Assembly: GCF_025961205.1 (NCBI RefSeq)
Contig: NZ_JAOQNH010000003.1
Span: 1,106,001 to 1,170,000, forward strand
From: Azospirillum fermentarium
GTDB lineage: Bacteria > Pseudomonadota > Alphaproteobacteria > Azospirillales > Azospirillaceae
Length of the DNA: 64,000 nucleotides
Direction: 5' to 3'
Shown: positions 1 to 8,857 of the stretch, one piece after another
Numbering within the stretch: the stretch's first letter is position 1
Layout of the letters: each line of letters opens with the position of its first letter
Position numbers and translations under genes: made by a program
The notes under the pieces: model-generated
Told to the model about the DNA's origin: nothing
What the model saw: only the letters and a program-made list of their open reading frames with translations
Database searches by the model: none

Positions 1-381
1 GTGGTGGACGGGCAGGAGAACCCGCTGATGAACATCTATTCGTCCAAGCTGCACGAGGTGCAGAAGTACGTCTCCCTGACCGGCCACAAGTATGAAGCGA
101 CCCCGCTGCTGGCGAGCCGGATGATCTTCGACACCCTGTCGAAGGACGATCAGAAGGCGGTCATGGACGCGGCGGCGGAGGCCGGAGTCTTCAACCGCAC
201 CGCCTCGCAGAAGGCCGACGCCGACCTGCGCGGCACGATGGAAGCGGCGGGCGTGAAATTCAACACCGTCGATCCCGCCCCCTTCGCCGCCAAGACCCAG
301 AGCGTCTATGCCAAGTGGGAGGCCGAGTATCCCGATCTGGTCAAGCTGGTGCGCAAGGAAGCCGCCGCCGCCAGGAACTGA
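1..381 (+). CDS. dctP: TRAP transporter substrate-binding protein DctP (C-terminal part)
   Basis: The reading frame is open from the first base, so only the last ~126 residues are present. The opening stretch VDGQENP is typical of the ligand-site region of DctP-family proteins, and the rest is the usual C-terminal helical lobe ending in an Ala/Lys-rich tail. The full protein would be a periplasmic binder of an organic or sugar acid that hands its ligand to the DctQ-DctM permease encoded directly downstream (21 bp gap). The missing N-terminal half means the substrate class cannot be read from the sequence. Confidence 0.88.
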   Translation: MVDGQENPLMNIYSSKLHEVQKYVSLTGHKYEATPLLASRMIFDTLSKDDQKAVMDAAAEAGVFNRTASQKADADLRGTMEAAGVKFNTVDPAPFAAKTQSVYAKWEAEYPDLVKLVRKEAAAARN

Positions 382-402
382 CGCCAGGGAGACGAGGCGC
401 TG

Positions 403-963
403 ATGATGCTGTCCCATGACCGGGAGGATGGTGTGGCGGGGGTTCCCGCCACACTCCTCCACGCAGCGGACACGGCCATCGCCGTGACCGCCGCCACCGC
501 CGCCATCCTGTCCCTGGTGCTGCTGTTCCTGTCGCTGATGGCCGAAGTGATCGTGCGCTATCTGACGACCCAGGGGCTGGGGTGGCCGTCGGAAATGCCC
601 AACATCCTGTTTCCCTGGCTGGTGATGGGCGGCGTGGTGCTGGCCGCCCAGCACGGCGCCCACATCTCGGTCACGCTGACGCTGGACCTGCTCGGCCGGC
701 CCATGGCCCGCGCCCTGCTGCTGGCGATGCAGGCGGTGGTGGCCGCCACCTTCTTCTACCTCACCTACATGGGCTTCGCCGTGCTGGAGATCACCGGCTC
801 GGAGGTGTTCCCGGTCACCGGCATCTCATCGCGCTGGGCCTATCTGGCGCTGATCGCCGGTTTTGCCGGGGTGGGGCTGACGGCGGTCATCACCTTCCTG
901 CGCCTGCTGAGCGCCGACGATCCCCGCGCCGTGCGCGCCACCAACCCGGAGGACGAGGTATGA
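403..963 (+). CDS. dctQ: TRAP transporter small permease DctQ
   Basis: A 186-residue protein with four hydrophobic segments (about residues 25-50, 65-85, 100-125 and 140-162), as expected for the DctQ small permease that scaffolds DctM in the inner membrane. The motif FPWLVMGGVVLAAQHGAHI in the second/third segment is characteristic. The ATG lies just behind an AGGGAGACGAG ribosome-binding stretch. Its stop overlaps the dctM start (ATGA), so the two are translationally coupled. Confidence 0.88.
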   Translation: MMLSHDREDGVAGVPATLLHAADTAIAVTAATAAILSLVLLFLSLMAEVIVRYLTTQGLGWPSEMPNILFPWLVMGGVVLAAQHGAHISVTLTLDLLGRPMARALLLAMQAVVAATFFYLTYMGFAVLEITGSEVFPVTGISSRWAYLALIAGFAGVGLTAVITFLRLLSADDPRAVRATNPEDEV

Positions 964-2219
964 CCCTCATCATGGTCGGTGTCTTCGGGGTTCTGCTGCT
1001 GCTGGCCTTCCCCGTGGGCTATGCCCTGATCATCAGCTCCGGTGCCGCGGTGATGACCGTGGGCGCGGTGCCGACGGTGATTTCGGTGGTGAAGCTGTTC
1101 CAGCCGACGCAGAGCTTCCCCCTGCTCGCCATCCCGTTCTTCGTGCTGTCGGGGGCGCTGATGATGAGCGGCACGCTGGGGCAGCGGCTGGTGCGCTTCG
1201 CCGCCGCCCTGGTGGGCAAGTATCCCGGCGGTCTGGCACAGGTGACGGTGGTGGGGTCCACCATCTTCGGCGGGGTGTCGGGATCGGCGGTGGCCGAAGC
1301 CTCGGCGCTGGGGTCCATGCTGATCCCGTGGCAGAAGCGCGAGGGGTATCCCGCGGCCTTCGGCGCCGCCACCACCGCCGCGTCGTCGGTGATCGCCGGG
1401 CTGATCCCGCCGTCGATCCCGCTGATCCTGTTCGCCGCGGTGTCCAACGCCTCCATCGCGTCGCTGTTCCTGGCCGGCATCCTGCCGGGGCTGATGCTGG
1501 CGGCGGGCATGATGATGGTGTGCTACGTCAGCGGCCGTCTGCGCAACTTCCCCCGGCTGCAAAGCGGGGGCGGGTGGCGTGCCCTGGCCCACACCACGGT
1601 GGCCGCACTGCCGGCGCTGCTGATGCCGGCGTTCATCCTGATCCTGCTGCGCTTCGGCATCGCCACCCCGACCGAGGTGAGCGTGATCGCCGTCGCCTAT
1701 GCCCTGCTGGTCAGCGCGCTCATCTACCGCGACCTGACCGTCAAGCGGGTGATGGCGGCGCTGACCGGCACGGTCATCACCACCGGCGTGGTGATGCTGG
1801 TGATCGCCGCCTCCAATCTGGTGGGCTACGTGCTGATCATGGAGGCCATCCCCAACGCGGTGGCCGACTACGCCCGCACGGTGCTGAAGGAGCCGTGGCT
1901 GATCATCCTGGCCATGAACCTGATCATGCTGGTGGTGGGCATGTTCCTCGACCTGCCGGCGGCCATCCTGCTGCTGGGGCCGACCTTCGTGGCGGTGGGG
2001 CACACCATCGGGCTGGATCTGATCCAGTTGGGCGTGATGATGGCGGTGAACCTCAGCATCGGGCTGTTCACCCCGCCCATCGGCACCACGCTGTTCGTGT
2101 CGGCGGCGATTTCCCGCGAACCCATCGGGGCCATCGTGCGCGAGCTGTGGCCGTTCTATCTGGTGGCGCTGACCGTGCTGTTCCTGATGTCCTACATCCC
2201 CGCCTTCACGCTGTATTGA
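960..2219 (+). CDS. dctM: TRAP transporter large permease DctM
   Basis: A 419-residue, very hydrophobic protein with about 12 membrane segments, the usual DctM length. Family signatures are visible: FPLLAIPFFVLSG, the GGVSGSAVAEASALGS stretch, GLIPPSIPLIL and LFTPPIGTTLFV. DctM is the Na+-coupled transport subunit of TRAP importers. The frame is open further upstream, but the ATG at 960 overlapping the dctQ stop matches the family N terminus. With the two upstream genes it forms a complete TRAP importer feeding the dehydrogenases and kinase downstream. Confidence 0.9.
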   Translation: MTLIMVGVFGVLLLLAFPVGYALIISSGAAVMTVGAVPTVISVVKLFQPTQSFPLLAIPFFVLSGALMMSGTLGQRLVRFAAALVGKYPGGLAQVTVVGSTIFGGVSGSAVAEASALGSMLIPWQKREGYPAAFGAATTAASSVIAGLIPPSIPLILFAAVSNASIASLFLAGILPGLMLAAGMMMVCYVSGRLRNFPRLQSGGGWRALAHTTVAALPALLMPAFILILLRFGIATPTEVSVIAVAYALLVSALIYRDLTVKRVMAALTGTVITTGVVMLVIAASNLVGYVLIMEAIPNAVADYARTVLKEPWLIILAMNLIMLVVGMFLDLPAAILLLGPTFVAVGHTIGLDLIQLGVMMAVNLSIGLFTPPIGTTLFVSAAISREPIGAIVRELWPFYLVALTVLFLMSYIPAFTLY

Positions 2220-2232
2220 GGATACGCCGATC

Positions 2233-3141
2233 ATGACGACGGTTGGATTTATCGGGCTGGGATCCATGGGTCTGCCCATGGCGCGCAACCTGCTGAACCG
2301 CGGCTTCGCCGTGCGGGGGTTCGACGTGAAGGCCGGCAGCCTGACGGCGCTGGAACAGGCCGGCGGCACCTCCGCCGCCGATGCCGCCGACGCCGCCCGC
2401 GGGGCCGGCGTGCTGGTGCTGATGGTGGTCAACGCCGCCCAGGCCGATGCGGTGCTGTTCGACGCCGGAGCTGCCGCGGCGCTGTCCCCCGGCGGGGTGG
2501 TGATCCTGATGGCCACCTGCCCGCCGGGGACGGTGGCGGCCCTGGCCGCGAAGGTGGAGGCGGCGGGGCGCCGCTTCCTGGATGCGCCCGTGTCGGGGGG
2601 CGTGGTGGGGGCGGTCGCCGGCAGCCTGACCATCATGGCCGCCGGTGCCCCCGCCACCTATGCCGCCGCCCGCCCGGTGCTGGAGGCCATGGGCCAGCGC
2701 CTGTTCCATGTGGGGGAACAGCCGGGCCAGGGGGCGGCGGTCAAGACGGTCAACCAGCTTCTCTGCGGCGTCCACATCGCCGTCACGGCGGAAGCCTTCG
2801 CGCTCGCCGCCAAGGCCGGCGTCGATCCGGCGGTGTTGCTGGAGATCATGGGCGGATCGTCGGCGGCAAGCTGGATGCTGAAGGACCGCGGTCCGCGGAT
2901 GCTGGAGGCGGAGCCGCACGTCACCAGTGCGGTGGACATCTTCGTCAAGGATCTGGGCATCGTGCTGGAAGCGGGACGGGAGGCCAAGGCCGCCCTGCCC
3001 CTGGCGGCGGCGGCGCACCAGATGTTCCTCGCCACGTCGGGCCGGGGGGAAGGGGCGATGGACGACAGCCAGGTCATCCGCAGCTATCACGCCGTGAACG
3101 GCACCCATCCGGGGGGCACCCGCCCCGGCGGCGCGGCGTGA
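2233..3141 (+). CDS. NAD(P)-dependent beta-hydroxyacid dehydrogenase (LtnD / GarR-like)
   Basis: A 302-residue member of the 3-hydroxyisobutyrate dehydrogenase superfamily. It shows the N-terminal dinucleotide motif GFIGLGSMGLPMARNL, the substrate-binding DAPVSGGVVGA and the catalytic-lysine motif AVKTVNQLLCG. The combination NQLLCGVHIAVTAEA resembles L-threonate dehydrogenases and tartronate semialdehyde reductases more than 3-hydroxyisobutyrate dehydrogenase proper. Between a TRAP importer and a glycerate kinase, oxidation of a 4-carbon sugar acid or reduction of tartronate semialdehyde to glycerate both fit. An RBS-like GAGGAT precedes the ATG. Confidence 0.82.
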   Translation: MTTVGFIGLGSMGLPMARNLLNRGFAVRGFDVKAGSLTALEQAGGTSAADAADAARGAGVLVLMVVNAAQADAVLFDAGAAAALSPGGVVILMATCPPGTVAALAAKVEAAGRRFLDAPVSGGVVGAVAGSLTIMAAGAPATYAAARPVLEAMGQRLFHVGEQPGQGAAVKTVNQLLCGVHIAVTAEAFALAAKAGVDPAVLLEIMGGSSAASWMLKDRGPRMLEAEPHVTSAVDIFVKDLGIVLEAGREAKAALPLAAAAHQMFLATSGRGEGAMDDSQVIRSYHAVNGTHPGGTRPGGAA

Positions 3142-3151
3142 GGGCGTGTCC

Positions 3152-4111
3152 ATGACCGAGCGCATCGTCATCCTCGACCACGACACGCTGGGCGCCGACG
3201 TGGTGCTGCGCCGCCCCAAGATCCCCCACACCTGGACCGTCCATGGCCGGACCGCGGCGGATGCGGTGGTGGAGCGGGCGGCGGACGCCACCGTTCTGGT
3301 GGTGAACAAGGTGCCCCTGGGCGCCGACACCATCGCCCGGCTGCCGCACCTGCGGTTCGTGGCGGTGGCGGCGACCGGGACCGACACCGTGGACCTCGCC
3401 GCCTGCCGGGCGCGGGGGATCGTGGTGTCCAACGTGCAGGGGTACGCCGTCCACACGGTGCCGGAGCATGTGTTCGCCCTGCTGCTGTCGCTGCGCCGCT
3501 CGCTGCCGGCCTATCGGGAGTCGGTGGCGGCGGGGGCGTGGCAGGCGGGCGGGCAGTTCACCCTGCTGTCCCATCCCATCCGCGACCTGCACGGGGCCAC
3601 CCTGGGCATCGCCGGGTTCGGTGCCATCGGGCAGGCGGTGGGCCGCATCGCCGAAGCCTTCGGCATGCGGGTGATCCGCGCGGGCCGCAAGGGGGCGGAC
3701 ACCGACGCCCCCGGCATCGTGCCGTTCCATCGCTTCCTGGCCGAGAGCGACGTCATCACCCTGCACTGTCCCTTGACGCCAGCCACCCGCCACCTGCTGG
3801 ACGACGATGCCTTTGCGCGGATGGAGCGGCGCCCGCTGGTCATCAACACCGCCCGCGGCGCGTTGATCGACGACGCGGCGCTGGTGCGGGCGCTGACGGG
3901 CGGGTTGATTTCCGGTGCCGCGGTGGACGCCACGGCGGTGGAGCCGCCCGCACCCGATCATCCCTTCATGGCGCTGGCCGGACGCCCGGATTTCCTGCTC
4001 ACCCCGCACATCGGCTGGGCCAGCCGGGAGGCGCGGCAGGCCGTGGCCGATCAGGTCACCGCCGCCATCGGCGCGTTCGCCGCCGGTTCGCCCATCAACC
4101 GCGCCGCCTGA
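3152..4111 (+). CDS. D-2-hydroxyacid dehydrogenase (glycerate/hydroxypyruvate reductase-like)
   Basis: A 319-residue D-isomer-specific 2-hydroxyacid dehydrogenase. The NAD-binding motif GFGAIGQAVGRI lies near residue 150; the catalytic Arg (INTARGALID), Glu (ATAVEPP) and His (LTPHIGWAS) are all present. The ATG at 3152 sits 8 nt behind GAGGG; a GTG six bases earlier is an alternative start. In this setting it most likely interconverts hydroxypyruvate or glyoxylate with glycerate or glycolate, supplying the glycerate kinase at the end of the operon. The exact substrate is inferred from context. Confidence 0.82.
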   Translation: MTERIVILDHDTLGADVVLRRPKIPHTWTVHGRTAADAVVERAADATVLVVNKVPLGADTIARLPHLRFVAVAATGTDTVDLAACRARGIVVSNVQGYAVHTVPEHVFALLLSLRRSLPAYRESVAAGAWQAGGQFTLLSHPIRDLHGATLGIAGFGAIGQAVGRIAEAFGMRVIRAGRKGADTDAPGIVPFHRFLAESDVITLHCPLTPATRHLLDDDAFARMERRPLVINTARGALIDDAALVRALTGGLISGAAVDATAVEPPAPDHPFMALAGRPDFLLTPHIGWASREARQAVADQVTAAIGAFAAGSPINRAA

Positions 4112-4154
4112 GGCGCGGCCCACTCCCCCCTTTTTCAAAGACAAGGATACGGTC

Positions 4155-6158
4155 ATGACCCGCGCCACACCCCGGCGGCTGGCGGATGCGATCCGCTTTT
4201 TGTCCATGGACGCCATCGAACGGGCCGGTGAAGGCCATCCCGGCACGCCGCTGGGGGCCGCCGACATCGCCACCGCCCTGTTCACCCGCCATCTGCGTTT
4301 CAACCCCGCCGATCCCCACTGGTTCGACCGCGACCGCTTCGTGCAGTCCAACGGCCACGGGTCCATGCTGCTCTATTCCCTGCTGCATCTGGCGGGATAC
4401 GAGAAGATGACGCTGGACGCCATCAAGGGGTTCCGCACCCTGGGTTCCCACGCCGCCGGCCATCCCGAGATCGACCAATCCATGGGGATCGAGGTCACCA
4501 CCGGCCTGCTGGGCCAGGGCATTGCGAATGCCGCCGGCATGGCGGTGGCCGAGGCGTTCCTCAACCACCGTTTCGGCGACGGCATCGTCAACCACCACAC
4601 CTATGCGCTGGTGGGCGACGGCTGCCTGCAGGAGGGCGTGGGGCAGGAGGTGATCGCGCTGGCCGGGCACCTGCGGCTGGGCAAGCTGATCTTTCTGTGG
4701 GACGACAACCGCATCACCGACGACGGCGCGATCGGCCTTGCCCTGTCCGACGACATGGCCGCCCGCTTCCGCGCCAGCCATTGGCATGTGGAGGAGGTGG
4801 ACGGCCACGACATCGACGCGGTATCCGCCGCCATCGGCCGGGCCAAGGCCGATCCGCGCCCGTCGGTGGTGGTCTGCACCACCGCCATCGGGCGCGGCAT
4901 CGCGCGGGTGGAGGGCACCCGCGCCGCCCACAGCGGGCGCCTGACCCGCGCCGACACCGACGCCGCCCGCGCCGCGCTGGACTGGCCCCATCCCCCCTTC
5001 GTGATCCCCGAGGATGTTTACGCCGGCTGGCGCGACCCCGGCGCCCGCGGGGCGGCGGAACAGCGGGCGTGGCAGGCCCGCGTCGATGCCCTGCCCCCCG
5101 CCGTCCGGGCGGAGTTCGAGCGGATGCGCGCCGGCGACCTGCCCGCCGGATGGCGGGACGCGCTGGCCGCCTTTGCCCGGCGGATGGCGGAAACGGGGCA
5201 CAGCGATCACGGGTTCAAGCTGTCCGGCGACATCGTGGATCTGGTGGGGGAACTGATCCCCGAGATGCTGACCGGTGCCCCGGATCTGGAGGGGGCGACG
5301 CTGCACAAGCGCCGTCTGGCCGCCTTCACCGCCCATGACCGCGGCGGGCGCTACATCCATTACGGGGTGCGGGAACACGCCATGGGGTCGATGCTGAACG
5401 GCATGGCCGCCCACGGCGGGGTGGTGGCGACGGGCGTCACCTATCTGGCGTTTTGCGATTACGAACGCCCGGCGGTGCGGATGGCGGCGCTGATGGGGCT
5501 GCCGGTGGTGTTCGTGTTCACCCACGATTCCATCGGCATCGGGTCCAACGGCCCGACGCACCAGCCGGTGGAGGTGCTGGCGTCCCTGCGCGCCATCCCC
5601 AACATGCTGGTGCTGCGCCCCGCCGACGCGGTGGAGGCGGCGGAATGCTGGGAGATTGCGCTGGCCCACCGCGGTGGGCCGGCCTGTCTGGTGTTCTCCC
5701 GCCAGCCGCTGCCGCCGGTGCGGCGGGCACCCGCGGACGAAAACCTCAGCCGCCGCGGCGCCTATGTGCTGGCCGAGGCCGGGGGAGGGCCGCGCCGCGC
5801 CACCCTGCTGGCCACCGGGTCGGAAGTGGCGGTGGCGCTGGAGGCCCGCCGGCGGCTGGAAGCCGACGGCATCCCCACGGCGGTGGTGTCGATGCCGTGC
5901 TGGGCGCTGTTCGACGGGCAGGATGCGGGGTATCGCCGCACCGTCATCGACCGTGCTACCGTCCGTGTCGCGGTGGAGGCCGCGGTGGTCCAGGGCTGGG
6001 AACGCTACATCGGCGAGGACGGCGGTTTCGTCGGGATGAGCGGGTTCGGCGCCTCCGGCTCCGTGCCCGACCTCTACCGCCATTTCGGCATCACGCCCGA
6101 CCGGGTGGTGGCCGAGGTGACGGCCCGTCTTTGCCCCGAACCACGAGAACCGGCATGA
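4155..6158 (+). CDS. tkt: Transketolase
   Basis: A 667-residue full-length transketolase with the thiamine diphosphate motif (VGDGCLQEG ... WDDN, residues ~155-182), the N-terminal GHPGTPLGAADIA with its substrate-binding histidine, the Pyr-domain HYGVREHAMG with the catalytic glutamate, and a C-terminal domain (LLATGSEV). The frame is open upstream but the ATG at 4155 behind AAGGAT matches the family N terminus. It transfers ketol groups between sugar phosphates. Placement beside hydroxyacid dehydrogenases suggests use of glycolaldehyde or hydroxypyruvate units rather than a housekeeping copy. Confidence 0.9.
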   Translation: MTRATPRRLADAIRFLSMDAIERAGEGHPGTPLGAADIATALFTRHLRFNPADPHWFDRDRFVQSNGHGSMLLYSLLHLAGYEKMTLDAIKGFRTLGSHAAGHPEIDQSMGIEVTTGLLGQGIANAAGMAVAEAFLNHRFGDGIVNHHTYALVGDGCLQEGVGQEVIALAGHLRLGKLIFLWDDNRITDDGAIGLALSDDMAARFRASHWHVEEVDGHDIDAVSAAIGRAKADPRPSVVVCTTAIGRGIARVEGTRAAHSGRLTRADTDAARAALDWPHPPFVIPEDVYAGWRDPGARGAAEQRAWQARVDALPPAVRAEFERMRAGDLPAGWRDALAAFARRMAETGHSDHGFKLSGDIVDLVGELIPEMLTGAPDLEGATLHKRRLAAFTAHDRGGRYIHYGVREHAMGSMLNGMAAHGGVVATGVTYLAFCDYERPAVRMAALMGLPVVFVFTHDSIGIGSNGPTHQPVEVLASLRAIPNMLVLRPADAVEAAECWEIALAHRGGPACLVFSRQPLPPVRRAPADENLSRRGAYVLAEAGGGPRRATLLATGSEVAVALEARRRLEADGIPTAVVSMPCWALFDGQDAGYRRTVIDRATVRVAVEAAVVQGWERYIGEDGGFVGMSGFGASGSVPDLYRHFGITPDRVVAEVTARLCPEPREPA

Positions 6159-7435
6159 CCACCCCCTCCTCCCCCCAGACCGATCCCCGCGGTTTCCTGC
6201 GCGCCTGTTTCGAGCGCGCGGTGTCGGCCTGCCGCCCCGCCGACATTCTGGCCGCCCACCTGCCGCCGCCGCCCGCCGGGCGCACGGTGGTGGTGGGGGC
6301 GGGCAAGGCGGCGGCGTCCATGGCCGCGGCGCTGGAGCAGCATTGGCCCAGTCCCCTGAGCGGCATGGTGGTGACCCGCCACGGCCACGGCGCGCCATGC
6401 CGTTCCATCCGGGTGGTGGAAGCGGGACACCCCAACCCCGACGCCGCCGGGGAACAGGCGGCGCGGGAGATGCTGGCGCTGCTGGACGGGCTGACCGGGC
6501 AGGATCTGGTGCTGTGCCTGCTGTCGGGCGGCGGGTCGTCGCTGCTGATGCTGCCACCCCCCGGCGTGACGCTGGCGGAGGTGAAAACGGTCAACAGCGC
6601 GCTGTTGAAGAGTGGTGCGCCGATCGAGGACATGAACCGCGTGCGCGCGGTGCTGTCGCGGCTGGGCGGCGGGCGGCTGTCGGTGGCGGCGTGGCCGGCG
6701 CCGGTGGTGACGCTGGCAATTTCCGACGTGCCGGGCGATGCGCCGGCCACCATCGCCTCCGGTCCCACGGTGGCCCCGGCGTCGGACGCGGCGACGGCGC
6801 GGATGGTGCTGAAGCGCTACGGCATCACGCCGCCGGACTCCATCGCCGCCTTTCTGGCGTCGGATGACGCGGCGATGCCGGATGGGGCGCACCCGGCGTT
6901 CGCTGCCGGCTCCTACCGCATGATGGCGACGGGGCTGTCGGCGCTGGAAGCGGCGGCGGCCCACGCACGGGCCTGCGGGGTGGAGCCGCTGATGCTGGGC
7001 GATGCCATCGAGGGCGAAGCGCGGGAAGTGGGCACGGCGATGGCCGGCATCGCCACCGCCGCGCGCCGCGGGGCCACGTCTTTGCCGCGCCCCTGCCTGA
7101 TCCTGTCGGGCGGGGAAACCAGCGTCAGCGTGCGCGGCCAGGGCCGGGGCGGGCGGAACGCGGAATTCCTGCTCGGCTTCGCCCTGGGCATTGCAGGGGT
7201 TGACGGCATCACGGCGCTCGCCTGCGACACCGACGGCATCGACGGGTCGGAGGACAACGCGGGTGCTCTGGCCGACGGTCAATCGGCGGCGCGCGCACGG
7301 GCCGCCGGCCTGGACCCGCGGGACCGTTTGGCCGACAACGACGCCTACACGGTCTTCGCCACCCTGAACGATCTTGTCGTCACGGGACCGACGTTGACCA
7401 ACGTGAACGACTTCCGCGCCATTTTGGTTCTATAG
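6155..7435 (+). CDS. Glycerate 2-kinase (MOFRL family)
   Basis: A 426-residue GckA/TtuD-type kinase that phosphorylates D-glycerate to 2-phosphoglycerate, which enters lower glycolysis. Visible features are the Gly-rich VVVGAGKAAASMA near residue 45, the LLSGGGSSLLMLP loop, the IASGPT motif and the C-terminal MOFRL domain with CDTDGIDGSEDNAGA. The ATG overlaps the tkt stop (ATGA). As the terminal reaction it indicates that the imported substrate is degraded to glycerate. Confidence 0.88.
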   Translation: MTTPSSPQTDPRGFLRACFERAVSACRPADILAAHLPPPPAGRTVVVGAGKAAASMAAALEQHWPSPLSGMVVTRHGHGAPCRSIRVVEAGHPNPDAAGEQAAREMLALLDGLTGQDLVLCLLSGGGSSLLMLPPPGVTLAEVKTVNSALLKSGAPIEDMNRVRAVLSRLGGGRLSVAAWPAPVVTLAISDVPGDAPATIASGPTVAPASDAATARMVLKRYGITPPDSIAAFLASDDAAMPDGAHPAFAAGSYRMMATGLSALEAAAAHARACGVEPLMLGDAIEGEAREVGTAMAGIATAARRGATSLPRPCLILSGGETSVSVRGQGRGGRNAEFLLGFALGIAGVDGITALACDTDGIDGSEDNAGALADGQSAARARAAGLDPRDRLADNDAYTVFATLNDLVVTGPTLTNVNDFRAILVL

Positions 7436-7442
7436 ATGGGAT

Positions 7443-7487
7443 GCAAGGGCTACCGCCCTTGCCGGGGCACCGGGGCAGCGCCCCGGT
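7443..7487 (+). terminator. Tandem hairpins ending the TRAP-kinase operon
   Basis: Two perfect GC-rich hairpins follow the glycerate kinase stop: GCAAGGGC/GCCCTTGC at 7443-7462 (4-nt loop) and ACCGGGGC/GCCCCGGT at 7469-7487 (3-nt loop), then CTTTT. They lie between convergent genes and fit rho-independent termination. Confidence 0.65.
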
Positions 7488-7544
7488 AACCTTTTAAAAT
7501 GCCCTCAGACGGCGGCCGGATACCGGGTCCAATGCCCCCCGGTA

Positions 7545-8792
7545 TCAGGCGTGGTTCATCGCATCCCGCACCAGCCCATACCCCACGCTGGTAAAGACGT
7601 CGGTGTGCACGATCCGCCCCGGATCGAACACGTCGGTGAAGCCCTGCTTGACGGCGCGCACCAGCGTCGTGCCGCCGGTGAGGAACACGCGGTCCACCCC
7701 GTCGGGGGCGATGCCGGCCTGCCGCAGCGCCTCGTGCAGCGCGTGGGTGATGCCGTTGACCAGCGGTTCGGCGTTGTCCTCGAACTCGGCGCGGGGGATG
7801 GCGAGCTGGAAGGGATCTTCGAAGATGTCCATGTCCAGCACGGCGGTTTCGGCGGACGAGAGCGCCTTCTTGGAGCTTTCCACCAGACCGGAGAATTCGA
7901 AGAAAAGCTGGTTTTCCGCCAGCTCGATCAGGCGCCCGACCTTCTCCGGTTCCTCCGACACCTGCAACAGCGAGCGCAGCTCGTTGAGGTTCTTGCGTTC
8001 CAGCAGGTTGTTGAACAGGTGCCAGCGGGCCAGCCAGGTGAAGTAATGGACGGGGAACGGCAGCCGCTTGTCCAGGCTGCGGAACAGGGTGCCCTTGCCC
8101 ATCTGCGGTGCGACGAACGCATCGATGATGGAGGCGTCGAAGTTGTCGCCGCCGATGTAGGTGCCGTGGTTGCCCAGGATGTCGCCGCGGCGGTCCAGCC
8201 CCTGGCGCCCCGGCCCCACGCGCACGATGCTGAAGTCCGACGTACCGCCGCCGATGTCGGCGACGACGATCAGTTCTTCCGTGCTCACCGTCGCCTCATA
8301 GGCAAGCGCGGCGGCGATGGGTTCGTACTGGAACGACACGCTGGCGAAGCCGGCGGCCCTGGCCGCCTTTTCCAGCCGGTCCTGCGCCTGGCGGTCCAGC
8401 GCGTCGTCGTCGTCGTTGAAGCGCACCGGGCGGCCCATGACCACATGGTCCACCGCTTCCCCGCCCGTCGTCTCCAGGGCGGTGCGGAAGGTGGACAGGA
8501 TGACGGCGATCAGGTCTTCCAGTTCGTATTCGCGCCCGCCCAGGCGGGTGACCACGCGGTCCTTGCGGCCCAGATAGGTTTTCAGCGAGCGCATGTAGCG
8601 CCCGGTCTGGCCGGCGCGCAAAGCGGCGTCGGCCCGGTGGCCCACCGCGAAGTCCTTGGCATCGGCGTCGAAGAACAGAACCGTGGGGGTGGCCAGCGCG
8701 CCATCCCCCAGTTCCACCATGGACACCGCCCCGCCGCGCACCACCCCGCCGGTGGAATTGGTGGTGCCGAAGTCGATTCCCGCCACAGCCAT
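7545..8792 (-). CDS. Hsp70-family ATPase without substrate-binding domain (YegD-like)
   Basis: A ~415-residue actin-fold ATPase: phosphate-1 loop GIDFGTTNSTGGVV at the N terminus, phosphate-2 VADIGGGTSDFSIV near residue 190 and the adenosine motif RVFLTGGTTLV near residue 370. Unlike DnaK it stops after the nucleotide-binding domain, and it has an insertion of ~90 residues after the phosphate-2 motif, as in YegD-type proteins. The ATG at 8792 (behind GGGAAGGGCAGGG) puts the ATPase motif at residue 5; an upstream TTG is less likely. Client and function are unknown. It is monocistronic and convergent with the kinase operon. Confidence 0.8.
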   Translation of the reverse strand: MAVAGIDFGTTNSTGGVVRGGAVSMVELGDGALATPTVLFFDADAKDFAVGHRADAALRAGQTGRYMRSLKTYLGRKDRVVTRLGGREYELEDLIAVILSTFRTALETTGGEAVDHVVMGRPVRFNDDDDALDRQAQDRLEKAARAAGFASVSFQYEPIAAALAYEATVSTEELIVVADIGGGTSDFSIVRVGPGRQGLDRRGDILGNHGTYIGGDNFDASIIDAFVAPQMGKGTLFRSLDKRLPFPVHYFTWLARWHLFNNLLERKNLNELRSLLQVSEEPEKVGRLIELAENQLFFEFSGLVESSKKALSSAETAVLDMDIFEDPFQLAIPRAEFEDNAEPLVNGITHALHEALRQAGIAPDGVDRVFLTGGTTLVRAVKQGFTDVFDPGRIVHTDVFTSVGYGLVRDAMNHA

Positions 8793-8857
8793 GGCCCTGC
8801 CCTTCCCGATCCCGTCCGCCAAAGGGCGCGGACCCTACTCTCAAGGTGCTCGGCGGG

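Noticed and set aside
840..2657. Long minus-strand open frame opposite dctM and the dehydrogenase
   Set aside because: Low-complexity Arg/His/Gln-rich translation, an antisense shadow of GC-rich genes with clear family matches on the + strand.
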